Shown here piece after piece: positions 44,661-56,790 of a DNA stretch of 64,000 bases; the stretch's first letter is position 1; every line of letters starts with the position of its first letter. The stretch comes from Rosellinia necatrix (taxonomy: Eukaryota; Ascomycota; Sordariomycetes; Xylariales; Xylariaceae), in NCBI GenBank assembly GCA_021209875.1, contig JAGYVD010000005.1:3448001-3512000 (forward strand), read 5' to 3'. The position numbers and the translations under genes were made by a program. Under the pieces are notes generated by a model, which saw nothing but the letters and a program-made list of their open reading frames with translations, was not told the DNA's origin and made no database searches.

Positions 44661-47243
44661 GGTAGTGGAGGCCGGGCCAAGCTAGGTCTAAGACTGGCAC
44701 CGGGGGCGGATGGGATCGAATTCTGGGGTTTCAAGAGCGTCGAAGGACAGGAGGAAGAAAATTGGTCACGGAAGATATGGTATTGAACGTGTAGGTGGTC
44801 GCTAGCCAGCGCGGTCTCGTGGCCGTAGATTTGAGAATGTAGAGATCTGGTGTGAAGATCTCTGGGGTTGGTAATCCCCCTACCGTCCGTAGGTACTGTA
44901 GCAGTTGGGGCAGCAAAGGAAGCTCTGGCGATAAGGATAAGTCGCCTGTGTTAAGCATGTAGTGTAGCAAGACACCTACAAGTGGCTAGGTTCGCTGGGC
45001 TGGCTGTGTCAGCTAACTACCTCGCCGGGTCTACCTCGCTGGGTCGCAGGGATCCGGCTAAGCACAGTTGATGAGGCGAATTCTCAGCCCAACCTCTGGG
45101 ATCCACGGCGGACAGAGGCAATCCAAAGCGCCCAAGATGCCAATAGCGTAGGAGCCTAAACCACCAGCGATATGTCCGATGGCAGAAGTCACTCAGAGGA
45201 GGAGAGTAAATGTCGGACGTGGGGGAATGTCTGGGTCAGAACATCGGATGATGGACCACCAGGTCACAGCCATATCCGCAAATCGTTTGGCAAAGGTTCT
45301 GTTGTGGATAATAGTAGTAGTGTAGGCTAGGTAGGTGGTAAGGGTACTTGTGCTGTATCTGGGTAAGCTTAAAGTACCTACCTACCTACCTAACCCGAAA
45401 GACCGCTATATGCTATAGCATGCTTACATAACGGAAAGACTAGCCAATAGCAGTTAATAGCTTTACTGGCCCGAGTAATCCGCATTGGCGGTGTCCCGAC
45501 CTACCTACCCAGATAGGCTTAGCTCAACTGGTCCCTGGTGCATTTTTGCTTGGTTGCTCCCAACCCCGAAGGCGCTGAAGGCACGGAGTACCGACCTCAT
45601 ATCGGTGAATGACCTCACGGCCCACTCGTGACGCAGCTTGTCCAGAGAATGAGACAGGGGCCATCAAACCCATGTTCTCGGGTCAAAGACGTCCTATCTC
45701 TCGTGATGAGTCCCATGTCGCAATATAGATATAAACATATAAACATCAAAGTCACCTGTTGTTTCCTCCCCTACTAGGCTCTATGTCTTTAACTTACCAC
45801 AGCTATTACATGTATCCCTATATTTAGGGGTTTTACCGAGGTATCTGCCGAGTTGTTTACCAAGTTGGCAACCAGCAGATACCAGCCTTATCCTTGTGGA
45901 CATACGTATTAACATTTCATAGGCCGTCCGACAAGTTGCCCAAATACTCATCTGCACATGCCTACAGTATGAGGTCTTCATTATCGCTGGGAAGCAGGAC
46001 TGTATTATGTACCACCATAGGTGCCTAATCTATCTGATTCTCCCTAAGTTTGACCACTTCTGTGTTGCACACAAGTTTAGGTTTGGCACAATCGCCGCTT
46101 TTGCTAAATAAAGCCTGTTGTCAATCACCTGGCCGGCAAAGCAATGATAACCACCTACCTACCCAGGTAGGTATGTAAAATCTACTATCCCCCACGTAGC
46201 ATATATGTCATACCTACTTTTAGTAGGCATTACTATCTGGATACAGCAAATGAAAAGTAGCTTTGCAAGAACTAGGTAACGTTGAGTTCCTACCAAGTCG
46301 GAATACCTACCTACTAGTTAGGTATCTAAGGGAGAATCAGGGTCTCCTCTCCGTTTGCTTCAATACATACCCAAGGAAGTAGTCTACCTAGTAGTTATAC
46401 CTACCTAGTTTGGGGTAATGCAATAAAGCGGCGTGACTCAAAGTAGTAGATACGTTAAGTAAGTAGGTATCCTATTCAAGTTAGTTGAATTTGTATGTAT
46501 CTACACTAGTAGGTATGGTCAAACATGTCTATGAGGCACGCTATCAAAAAAAGGTACCTACGAAGTTAGTCAGGGGACCCATTTCAGCTTACAAGTAGGT
46601 ACCCAGCTGCACATCTGCCTGCTCGTCCTTAGCCGCTTCCGTGCTTGCATGTGAGCACCCGCCCGTACCTCTACTCGTCATGGTGTACTAACCTGCCCGG
46701 GCTAGGCGGACTAAGGTACCCTGACTGCCTGAGTCGGGGCCTACTACGGCCTGCCTTGCATCATCCATCATTCATCACCGGGGCTATCACCCGCCGCACA
46801 GTCCATCCAAGCATACTTCTACCCCCAGGTTATTTTGACCAACCGTCCAACCGTCCAACCGTCCAACCTTCCAAACAACCGCCATTGTTACCAGAACCAC
46901 AACAGAATAAGCCTATTCTTTATTGGTCTCTATCCAAGTCCTCCTAACAAAGAAGACCATCTCCGATAGCCCCATAGTCGCATCGACCAGACATCTTTTT
47001 CCCATGGTTCATGGTGGTTTGCCGTGGTAGACCAAAGCCGCATCATCCTTCCCGATCCCACCGTCCGGGCTGCATGGCCGACTTGCCCTGCTGGGCATCA
47101 CCGAGCACCGCTTCTGGTTGAGCATCTGGTCGACTGGCTGATCGTGCACACGGCCCGCTTCCTATCCCCCTCCTAACCCTTCGCCTTCTCGAATCCCCAG
47201 GATCTGCTGGAGTCTTCCTCCTCCAGCGTGCAGATAGCAAAAC
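44661..47243. other. Long divergent intergenic region rich in CTACCTAC/GTAGGTAG words
   Basis: About 2.6 kb between divergently transcribed Rab4 and PNS1 genes. Words built on ACCTACCT/AGGTAGGT, often palindromic (for example CCTACCCAGGTAGG near 46157), recur many times between about 45300 and 46600. A triplicated CAACCGTC (46840-46866) lies near the PNS1 side. Short frames (44731-44970, 45781-45981, 46645-46947) are not convincing. The PNS1 5' leader probably starts in the last few hundred bases. Confidence 0.55.
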
Positions 47244-49621
47244 ATGTTTTCAGAATGTAAGGACTAGCCCGGGACACCCGTTCAAACTTTTCCGTGTGTA
47301 GAGCGGCCTAGCTCTCGCTCCTCGCCTCATGAGACTAACTCCCGCCCTATCCAGATGCCTCCCGCTTTCTTTCCCAGTCGCAATCCCGCCTCTCCAGCTT
47401 TGGAGCACCACCCGATGGTAATGACCCTTCTGTCCGACAGCCGTCCGACGCCTCGAGATTCGGGAGGCAGCCCGCCCGGTTCTCCTACCAGTCGCGCTTG
47501 GGCAACCCTTACCAGTCTTCCCAGTCTAGGTTCGGCGGTTTCGCCTCCCGATACCATACCGCTCCCGATGCACCACTGTTCCACAACGCCCTAAACGAGT
47601 TTCGGGACGACGAGGACGAGGATGACGTAAGGGAGGCCGCTGATTTTCGTGCTCTACAACATTCACGCCGCGTCTTTGTCTCAAGTCGCATGGAGGATAG
47701 TTCCGCTTCGGAGAATGACGCAAGTCGGGCCTCGCTAGACCAAAGCGGGGAACGCGATAGTAGGCTATACGAGGACCGGGATCGTCCCATGGGAATTAAG
47801 AGCAGCTGGAATGGCGAATCAAGCTTCAAAGGCCGCCAAGTCAAACGGAAAGGAAGTGAGGAGCAATCTACAGCTGGTGAGCTAAAGACGGCGAGGCAGA
47901 ACTCGGACGGCGACGGGGATGGTAGGATGGTAGATGTTGGGTTAGAGTCGACGGTTATGGACAACTCGGTCCCGCCAGATCTTCTCCTAGAAACGCCAAC
48001 GGACTCGTCCCCACCCGCCTTCCAACAGTTCAAATCCACGAAGGGCAGCTCTAAAGGTGTGGCTGGTAGGGCACAGTCCAACCTGGAGCGTGATCACCGT
48101 CTCATGCGCCAAGCTATCGCTGAGGAGGACGAGGAGGACGAAGACGGCGAAGTAACCGAACAGCCCAGAAACATACCAGCCCCCCCACAACCGCGCCTGT
48201 ACGGCGAAATCTTTGTACATGATCAGTTTTTCGCCTGGCTGTATCTGATCGCCTTCGCTTCGCTCATCGCGACGTTCATCTTGGTCTGGCTACATACTTC
48301 AGCCCCAACTAAGAAGATTGGTGACACCATATATACAACCCTTCAATCGTCCTTCTACCTGTTAGCCGTCGATACCCTTGTCTCCGTGGTAGTTGCACTG
48401 GTCTGGATGGCAGCACTCAAATCCTTCATGCAGCCACTAGTTTTGCTTATGCTCTTTGGTGTTCCCATCGTCCTTTTTTCGTTCTCGTTATACCCCATGA
48501 TCTCGAGTTTTCAGGGCCCAGATCACGGGTCACGGTTTCAGGACGTTGTCATGAGGTACGCTGCTATCATTCCGGGGGTCCTTTCCATCATCTGGGTTTG
48601 GCTTCTATACAAGGGGCGGCACGAAGTTCACAGAGCTGTCGATATGTTAGACTTCTCTAGCCGTATCCTTGCCGCGAACCCAGCCCTCGTGTTACTTGGC
48701 TTTGGTGCTCTCGCATTCGTTGTCGGGTGGACTTGGGTATGGCTATGGATGTTCACCCGCATCTTTCTAGGAGGCCACTTCTCAAGGAAATTATCGGCTT
48801 TTGTAATCGGGACTGCGACATGGTGGCTTGCCGTCTTTTTCTTCCTCATGTACGTCTGGACGCTCTCTGTCATGAGTGGAGTTGTCCGGGCGACAACCGG
48901 AGGTACCGTATCCAACTGGTACTTCCATCGGAACCTTCAGACGCTCGCATCATCCAATGATATCGTTAAGGGAGCTTTGGGGCATTCCACGACCACGGTC
49001 TTCGGCACAATTTGCGCCTCGACCCTGCTATCCCTGGCCGTTCGACTACCTATACTTGTGCTACCTCGCCGCGTCTCCGGCATTTTTGAGTTTATTGGCT
49101 GGAAACTAGCACCGCGGCCAGTTACGGTATTAACTAATCCCCTAGCCGTAACATATGCATCGATCCATTCCCTCCCCCTGATGGAGTCAGCGTCGCAGCT
49201 CAGTAGGGTTCAGTTCTTAGCGACGGGACCCACCACAACACTCACGCCGAGCGCATTCTCGCGACGGAATCAGACAGCCTCCTTGATACCGTACAGGATG
49301 GCCAAATTACTACTGCACGCTGCGCGTTTCGTCATGTCAATTGCGTTAGGATTTGCGGCTTGGGTTATGACGGCCCGGCAACTACGGATACAAGTACCAG
49401 ATAATACGAGCATAAGAGGGAGCGCCTACGCCTATGTTGTAGGTATTGTAGCTAGTATGATCGGATGGGGAGTTCTAGGCGCGATGGAAGGCATTCTGTC
49501 CGGTATCTTAGATGGTGTTCTCATCTGCTATGCGAGCGAAAGGAGACTCGAGCGTGCCACCTATTGTATCGAAGCCGCGAAGCTATTCGAGGACAGGAGA
49601 TACGAAAGGGACGTAGTATGA
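47244..49621 (+). CDS. PNS1: PNS1-type choline-transporter-like protein (CTL/SLC44 family)
   Basis: Exon 1 codes only 13 bases (47244-47256, MFSE plus one base). After a 98-base intron (GTAAGG...ATCCAG, ACTAAC branch site) exon 2 runs 47355-49621, giving about 759 residues. The spliced start, MFSEYASRFLSQSQSRLSSF, matches the usual start of filamentous-fungal homologues and is the reason for choosing it. Residues 1-260 are cytosolic and disordered, with acidic patches (FRDDEDEDD, EEDEEDEDGE). About ten membrane segments follow, from FFAWLYLIAFASLIATFILV to GSAYAYVVGIVASMIGWGVL. The choline-transporter-like domain includes DGVLICYASERRLERA, with the conserved C-terminal ICYA motif. The yeast homologue is a plasma-membrane protein of uncertain substrate, so choline transport is not assured. 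Confidence 0.9.
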
Positions 49622-50265
49622 GGGGCGCCGGTCTCCTCACTTTTTATGCGCCATTTCACGGAGTTGAGTTTAGAAAAAGGAGTCAGGGCGCTTCTTTCGG
49701 GTATTCCACCAGAGCAGTGGTAATACGCTGGTGTTCTCATGAGATTGGACATGAATCAATTCGCAGAGTAGACAAGTATGTCACATTTTCCACGTTCACA
49801 ATGGCAATATACACTATCACATTTATCCTACCCTCTAGATCATGCGTTCTATCTCACAAAGACTTCTCGAGAGGTGAAAAAAACCCAAATCTCCGGCCAG
49901 CAAGGTTCCCAGGCCCACGGAAGTCAAAGCATGGTAGATGGCGAACAAAGTTAAAACGATGTTTAAGGCTTGTTGATTTCCAAGGTTGGCTCGCCCCCCT
50001 TCTCACCTCTCCCGCCTACAAAAGCACCCTGCACCCCCTCCCGAACTGATTTCTACCTTCTCAAGTTGTTCCACCCCTCTTTCTTCCTCGGGGGCTTCCA
50101 AAGGATACTATACTGGCCCTGGGGATTCTCATCTCTATCCGAGTTGGGCGAAACCCCCTCCCAGATACGGCTTCAAAATCTGTAGGCGAAGAGCCCTAGA
50201 CAAACGCAGTCGACGGGAGCACCAATAGCAAAACAACAACGACGACCGCAACAACCGCAACCGCA
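49622..50265. other. Intergenic, 3' region of PNS1 and leader of the next gene
   Basis: CT-rich DNA (about 49987-50095) precedes the next gene, as is common in fungal promoters. No further gene is seen. Confidence 0.5.
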
Positions 50266-52159
50266 ATGTCGAAAATATCGAAGAGTTGGAGTTTTACCAT
50301 GGCCGTGGAGGATGAGGCTACTTTCGTAGTCGACGAGTCTGCGGACACCGGCTTTGCTGCAATTATCGCGGTAAATGCCCGCCCGGCCAAGGAAAACGCT
50401 GAGGCGGAAGATTGGGACGACCTAGGTACGTGCGGTGACGTTGATGGATCGTGTTATTTCCCCTTTGCATTCATCTCATTCCTGCATCGGAACAAAATTC
50501 CTCATTGGCTTTATTCCTTCATCTTCTTCTTCTTTCTACCCCCCTTCCCCCCTTCCTCCTCCCGCCTGTGTGACCTTTTTTTTCGTTTTAAGCGCACACC
50601 CAACATAGATTCGCACATGCTTCCCGCCCACCATTCAAGGTTCAGTTGGGAGGCATATTTTATGCGGGATCAAGGCCAACTCAGCCTTTCCACAAAACCG
50701 CCCCCCTGCTCCAGACCCCGGACGGAGCGAGGTTTACTTTTTCACTTATTCATCATTTCTCAACAACCCTACCTGCCATACACCTCCAGGAACAGGGTTA
50801 TAGATGGATAAATAAGGTTATTGATGATTTTGCCGCGCAATGATTGAGCACTTGCCAAGTTAAAGTGTTCTTTATTTTAGCCCGGCCAGCGGCTAATCCG
50901 TTCTCGCAGTAGATGAATATTACAGCAGCGACGACGAAGATTTCTTGGTTGAAGAGAGTATCGCCGCGGTAGATGAAGCCGATTATGTCGACTGGCTTTA
51001 CATAAGACATCGGCACCAGCAGCAGCGGGCCCTTTACGAACAAGCAAGCCTCAAGGGCCAGGGCGACGGGAAGCAGCAGCAGCAGCCGAACCCGCCGCCC
51101 GTGGAGGCAGAAACTGGGACCGAGGGCATTAGGGATTATGAATGGCTCCGCGGAAAGGCAAAGGCAATGGGAGAGAGATTCGTGAATTTCGATTGTTGCG
51201 CAGCCCATTGGCGCATGCGGTCGACCCCTTACGACCGGGCACTCCTCGTGCGCCAGCACATGGAGAAACCACAGCCGGGCCCGCCGCCGCCCTCGGAGGC
51301 GAAAACGGCGACGGCGGAGGCGGATGCGGAGGCAGATACGGAGGCAGATGCGGAAGTGAAAGCGGAGGACAAGCGCGAAGCGAAACGCGTAGACAAGCGT
51401 GCAGAGGAGCGCCCAAAGGCACAGGAAGAACAGGAGGCCACGCGGCCACCGTCAACGACGACAGCTCACCAGGACCACCGGTTCCCACGACCAGCGGAGG
51501 CGTGCAAGCCCCCGGAGGTCATCAGCGGGCGCACCCACCAGCACCATCACCACCACCGCTACCACCAGCACCACCACCACAGCCCGCCGACCGTCGCCCG
51601 CAGCCAGCCGGTACCGGCGTCGGGGACCAACGCCTCCGCGCGGCGCAGCGACGGCGACGTCAGCCGGACGGCGGAGGTCGAGGAGTACTTCAACAACGCC
51701 AAGCTCTTCTGGAAGCACGCCATAGGCGAGAACGAGGGAGGGGGGAAGAAGGCGTCCGCGAACGACCACCCGGGCTACCTGCCCGGCATCATGAAGCAAA
51801 GACGAGAACCGTCGTTCCGGCTGTTCGAGGACATGATCCAGCGCGGCAACAGCAACGGCGAGGCCAAGGGCGGCGAGCGCAACTCGACCCCCGCCGCCTC
51901 CGCCGCCTCCGCCGCCTACCTGACGTACCTCGATAGCCCGACCTATCCCAACGAGTGCATGTTCCGACATTCGGACATGTCGCCGGCGAGCATGGACCCG
52001 TTGTGGGGCGTCGAGTCGAACAGGGCGGCGTCGAACAAGGCGCCGAAGACGCCCCCGCCATCCCCGACCTTGCCTTGCGTCTACGGGAGGCCCAGATGGC
52101 TGCACCGGGACACCACTACCACCACCACTCGAGTGGGCGAGAGCTTTCGCCGCGGTTAA
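50266..52159 (+). CDS. Acidic, low-complexity protein with His-rich tract, unknown function
   Basis: Exons 50266-50425 and 50910-52159 give about 469 residues. The 484-base intron starts GTACGT, has a GCTAAT branch-like word and ends CGCAG. The join makes DWDDLVDEYYSSDDEDFLVEE, a continuous acidic segment across the splice, which supports it. The length is unusual for this window and a cryptic exon inside cannot be excluded. Features in order: a hydrophobic start (WSFTMAVEDEATFVVDES), the acidic patch, a YVDWLYIRHRHQQQRALYEQ helix and an EADAEADTEADAEVKAEDKR-type charged repeat. A tract of HQHHHHHRYHQHHHH follows, then VEEYFNNAKLFWKHAIGE near residue 340 and a C-terminal Pro/Thr tail. I do not recognise the family. 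Confidence 0.65.
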
Positions 52160-54088
52160 ATGGCGCGTGGTGTCGTCAGGATGCCGTGTTGGGGGTCTGA
52201 ATGTCTACGGGGGAGAATGGGGGGTTCCCTGACCCGTTCTGGAGAAAGGGGGGATAAAGAGTTGACTGCTGTATAAGGGTCATCTACTTTTTTTTTTTTT
52301 TTTGACTGCACAACCGGGTTGGAAACCGGGTCGAGCAGGTGACAGAGATATGATGTATATCATACGGTCTTGCATATGGCGTCTGGGCTCTTTCTCGGAG
52401 AAACCTGAAGTTGTTTGTCGAGATTTTCAACAGATGAGTCTCAGGTCTTGAAGAAAATGAGCCTCGTCGCTAAGCATTGACCATCAACCATGTTGTGTCT
52501 TGCGACACGGAAAGGGACCGGGTATGTATACCTTGGTATTCGATGTTCCTAATGGCTTTCACACTATCACGGGTGTGTTTTGCCATGCCATATTTTTATC
52601 CATATAACACATATAGTTTTTTTACGCATGATTGAACAGACCGCCCATAATCTGGTGAAGGCCGCTTATACAGCAAGTTCAGCTATGGAAATGATCCAAA
52701 AGTACCACAACCGTTTGGAGGGAAAAAGGATAGTTACATAAAATTCTTGAGGTTATACAGCTTGTGTCGAATATACGCCCGTTGGTTTGGAATCTCAGCT
52801 TTAATGGTTTACATAGTCGTCAGCTTCAATAGCTATCTATTTGTTACCCAAATCAACAAGAACTTCAATTGCTTGCTTAGTTTAGTGCCCACATCGTTAC
52901 AGCATATATCTGGCCCCAGGCACAACTTGTTTGCACCAGCTCGTCCCGGGCTGCTTCTCCTCCTCATAATTCTCGCTTAGTAGATGCATTGCGGCCAAGT
53001 CCATGAACCTTAATTCGACCCAGGACACATGTTATGCGGTCGTGCGAGCAGCCCCCGGACCACCCGCACCCGGCAGAACCCGGTTGAGATCCGAGATAAT
53101 CTTGGCACAGCGGAAGCTTAAGCTTGGAGGCTAAATGACATGCGCACTTCCTCCGTGCTCGCGTTTGGAATCATACAATGTCCTAGCGAACGAGTTGCCG
53201 GTGCTAAGTAGAAATACTAGGTATATCGTCGTATCGTGACTCTTGACGCGATCTAGTGCACAGCGAGGCATCTCCGACATCCCAACAATCACCGAGGCTT
53301 GGTTTGAGGCTGTGGGCGGGCGCGAGATAAATCTGCATATCTGTTTCGCTTCTGATCCGATTTCACTACTTTCTTAGATGGGCACTATTGTACGCCGTCA
53401 TTTCTGGAGCTGTCGGTTTCCGCTTCCTCGGCCGGGTTCGACGTGAATCAATTCTACGTTCATACATTCTCGCTTAGAAGATAAAGATCCGCCGTGGTAC
53501 TGCAACACAACTCGCTAGACGATAGGCCCAGATGGAAACGGGCAACTATTTGGCAGCTTCGTTAACTTCAACGACGTCCACACTAGGTTTGGGATCGGAC
53601 AGTACAGTACATGGTATGGCTCATGTGTGCTTCCAAGTCATGCCCGTGCTTCGTCCTCGTATAGCAAAGCTATAGATTGATTGATAGTAGCTCAAATAAG
53701 AAAATACGAATATAATCATGAAAAGTTAAAGCAATTAGAAAATAATTGTGATATGCCCCGCGTGCGAACTCGCTTGTAGATATCGGGCATATCATATAAG
53801 CCACCCCTAAAACTGGTAGTATCCCATCATAAAGTCATCCTATAGTGCCAACGCAAGTATGCAACATCTTAATGAAGCTTTTAAGTAATATGTAAAAATT
53901 GTCCGGATATCAATTGAATTAAAAAAGAGTTTTCTATATTTCAAACAAATGTTCCGCTTGCCCTCACCGACTCTCGAAAAGTACATGCGCAATAGATTTA
54001 TCAGATCACCCCTATGAATCCAGTAACCAACCGAGGATGAAGTCAGCTACACATTCACCCTCATAGTGGATAGTTTATCCATACTATT
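52160..54088. other. Long intergenic stretch
   Basis: About 1.9 kb with a T-run at 52290-52304 and no convincing frame (52747-52980 is low-quality). Bases 53690-53950 are A+T-leaning. No RNA gene is seen. Confidence 0.45.
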
Positions 54089-54742
54089 CTACTGCTTGAT
54101 AGCATTGAGGTAGTCCGCGACTTCTTGCGCTATGATACCGTCACGAACTAAATGAGCCGCGGCTTCAACAATCCAGGTCTGGCAATTCCTCTGACTGATA
54201 GGCCTGCCACGCGTCACCTGAGGTGACCATGTCAGCAGTCGAGTCGGGTGTTCATGGGGAGGGAGAAGATAAACACCTACTACGTCGTCGACGGCATTGA
54301 GGCTCCTTGTGGGGGCTGGGGCTTTATAAGCGCTGACTTCGAACGCGCACACTGGCTTGTCGTCAAGTTTGTAGACGCCGCTGTTCAGCATGGCCTTCTC
54401 GTTGAAGAATTTGCCGTCGACCCACTGGAGCGGGATGATTTTGCTGGGTCGTTGGGTGGTCAACGTAAGGTTGAGGCTTCGCTTCACCTCAAATGTAAAG
54501 CCATTCCGGACGTCTCCTACAGCGTGGATCACGACGCCGACGTTGGGATCTCTGGCAGTGGGGATCCAGAACGCCCAGTGGTCCTTGAAAGGAGAGCCGT
54601 TGAAGACCAGCAAATCGAGCTTGAACGCCCCGGGGGGACCGGTGGCAGATACGGCAGGAGGTGTAGGAGCCCGGGGCGCTGCGGCAGTTGGAGCCCCTCC
54701 TGTAGGAGGTGGCGGCGGAGGTGGAGGGGGGGGAGAAGGCAT
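54089..54742 (-). CDS. Conserved fungal protein of unknown function with poly-Pro N-terminus
   Basis: The best model has exons 54742-54281 and 54217-54089 (about 196 residues) with a 63-base intron starting GTAGGT, a GCTGAC branch site and ending CTCAG. The intron length is a multiple of three with no stop, so the unspliced frame is also open (217 residues). Splicing removes an insert not expected in the family and joins SLNAVDD to VTRGRPISQRNCQTW. Residues 5-13 are a run of Pro. The rest is a compact domain: LDLLVFNGSPFKDHWAFWIP, VGVVIHAVGDVRNGFTFEVK, KIIPLQWVDGKFF, RNCQTWIVEAAAHLVRDGII. The HW...H...NCQTW pattern recurs in many fungal proteins and is reminiscent of papain-like or NlpC-like folds, though I cannot assign catalysis. 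Confidence 0.75.
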   Translation of the reverse strand: MPSPPPPPPPPPPTGGAPTAAAPRAPTPPAVSATGPPGAFKLDLLVFNGSPFKDHWAFWIPTARDPNVGVVIHAVGDVRNGFTFEVKRSLNLTLTTQRPSKIIPLQWVDGKFFNEKAMLNSGVYKLDDKPVCAFEVSAYKAPAPTRSLNAVDDVVGVYLLPPHEHPTRLLTWSPQVTRGRPISQRNCQTWIVEAAAHLVRDGIIAQEVADYLNAIKQ

Positions 54743-55894
54743 AGCTGAGACTGAAAAGAAGGGTTAAAGGCTGGATCCAAAAAAGATGGCGAAGGTCGTG
54801 AGTGCCGTGTTCGATGATGTTCTGATTATTTCTGGACTATAACCATCTCATGGCGGGAAGCGAAGAAGTTTATATACTCCAATGCTCAAGATGAGTGTCA
54901 CAGGACCGAGCCCGGCCCCCAGGCCCCCCAAGGAGCGCGGGCTCAAACGCCATTTATATGAGCCGGAAGAGCTGGCGACTGTGGTCAGCTTACAGAAGGA
55001 ACTTCCCTCGTTGTGCAATACCATAAGTCATATCTGGAACTGCCAGCCGTATGAACCGTGCCACTGAGTGAAGCCATCCAGCTCTCCGATACCGAAGGAT
55101 CCAGCGGGCTGGGCGGAAATGCCGTGACTGTCGTGACTGTCGATTTCGCAGCATCTTGCGGACCGCACATCGATAGGTCGTACTTTGACCCAGGATTCCA
55201 TTCTTGCTTCTTCCGCATGATACCAAATGAGATCTGCGCCATCTCACAGCACCATTTAGCCCCCGTCTTTGTTTATGATTTTGTCGGTTTTGCGATTGCA
55301 CCACTACTGGCCCCCGTGCCAGTACATTTGGCCCCGGCCTCCATGTTTCTTCCCCCAGAGACTAACACACATAAATCTCATCCCTTGATCCCTCGGGTGG
55401 TCGAGCAGTCTAGTTCGATCGATAAGCCCGACGATGTCGCAGGATATTTATAACATAAACATAGCTCAAGGGGAGTGTGAGAATAGTGCAGTGGACTAAG
55501 TAGCATATGCGGCTGAGTCCGTTTGGATGGTGGATGAAAGTAACAGATATGTAACCAAAACAGACACTTCTTGGATGTGATGTGACGAAGTATCTTGACT
55601 ATTGAGTTGGTTGTTGGTTGAACTAGTTGGTGAATGAATTTTAATCGATAAAGGCTACCTGGATACCTAGGATGCAATACGTAATCGTAATTCTATTGGC
55701 GGCTAGGAGTATGGAGAGTGATCAACCCCCACCATGTCATGTCATCCAGTGAAGTGGGATGTCGCCTGTATAAACCAACACTCTATTATTATTATCATTA
55801 TTATTATTACTAACTTTCTTCTCACTTATTAGTCTTCTTCCTTGTCATCCAGAAAATCTTGAGTTTTCTTCTTCTTCCATTCAATTCAAACAAT
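54743..55894. other. Divergent intergenic region
   Basis: Lies between the poly-Pro protein gene and the APH-like gene. A 131-codon plus frame at 55058-55453 starts at a non-ATG codon and has no family features. It has an ATTATT simple repeat at 55783-55809 and a CTTCTT tract just before the APH-like start. No further gene is called. Confidence 0.45.
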
Positions 55895-56790
55895 ATGGAA
55901 ACCTTCCCAAACTCGAGTTTCTTCCGCGAGAAACGAGCGGCTTCGTTGCCGACGCCGGCCCAGATCCGTGCCTTAAACGAGAAGAGCGGCGGCGTGGTCA
56001 GCTTCGACTGGCCGCCTCCCGTCAAGATTGAGGCTCTCAGTGTTTTCGTGAAGTACGGGACGCGCGTGACGGAGACGGAGTGCCGGACCCAGATCTGGAT
56101 ACGCGAGAAGCTCAAAGGCCGCGTATCCGTCCCCGAAGTGTTTGGCTGGGCCCGGGACCACGGCCAGACATTCATATACATGTCTTTAGTCCGCGGGGAC
56201 CCGTTGAACCAGAGGTGGCCCCGCATGACGACGGAAGAACGGCTGGGAATCTGTGCCGAACTGAAGTCAGCGGTATCCGCGTGGCGCGACTTGAGGCAGG
56301 ACAAAGACACTTGCTACATTGGTCGGTGACGATATGCATGCAACCATATTTACTCTCAGCTAAAACGACTGACCCATGGATAGGGGGCATACACAAGAAG
56401 CCGCTAACAGATGTCTTCTTCACGCTGAATGAACAAGTCATGGGCCCCTTCCAAGGCGCAGATGCAGTCAAGACGTTCCAGGACACACTGGGCATCGATG
56501 TTGCGAATCCTGGACCCGTTGTGTTCACGCATAACGACCTCGTCGCGTGCAACATCCTCGTGGAGAGGAACAGTGCGAAAATAGCAGCCATCATCGATTG
56601 GGGCCAGGCCGGATGGTACCCTGCCTATTGGGAGTATTGCAAGGCGCGACGCATCAATGTGCCGGACGAGCGCTTCTTCAACGATTATGAGCAGGAATGG
56701 AAGCAAGAATACCTGCCTCGAATCATTAGCCCGGTGGATGAAGTGAAGGTCTGGTATCCTTTTCTACGCTTTGCAATGTCCAAGATATAA
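55895..56790 (+). CDS. Aminoglycoside-phosphotransferase-fold (APH) kinase-like protein
   Basis: Exons 55895-56321 and 56384-56790 give about 277 residues. The 62-base intron starts GTCGGT (a weak donor), has a CTGAC branch site and ends GATAG, joining DTCYIG to GIHKKPLTD. The first ATG (METFPNSSFF) is used, because upstream codons in frame lack an ATG. A kinase-like small lobe (ALSVFVKYG, ETECRTQIWIREKLKGRVSV) precedes a large lobe with FTHNDLVACNILV. That motif carries the HxDxxxxN pattern (His 192, Asp 194, Asn 199). IIDWGQAGWYP (Asp 214) is the metal-binding equivalent of DFG. Fungal members are numerous and their small-molecule substrates mostly unknown, and aminoglycoside resistance is not implied. 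No signal peptide is visible. Confidence 0.87.

Noticed and set aside
46645..46947. 100-codon plus frame upstream of PNS1
   Set aside because: Low-complexity Pro/Gln/Ser text arising from simple repeats in the leader or promoter region.
52747..52980. 77-codon plus frame in the 52-54 kb gap
   Set aside because: Mildly hydrophobic but without family similarity; likely chance.
55058..55453. 131-codon plus frame between two genes
   Set aside because: No ATG start at its beginning, no recognisable domain and no splice partner.
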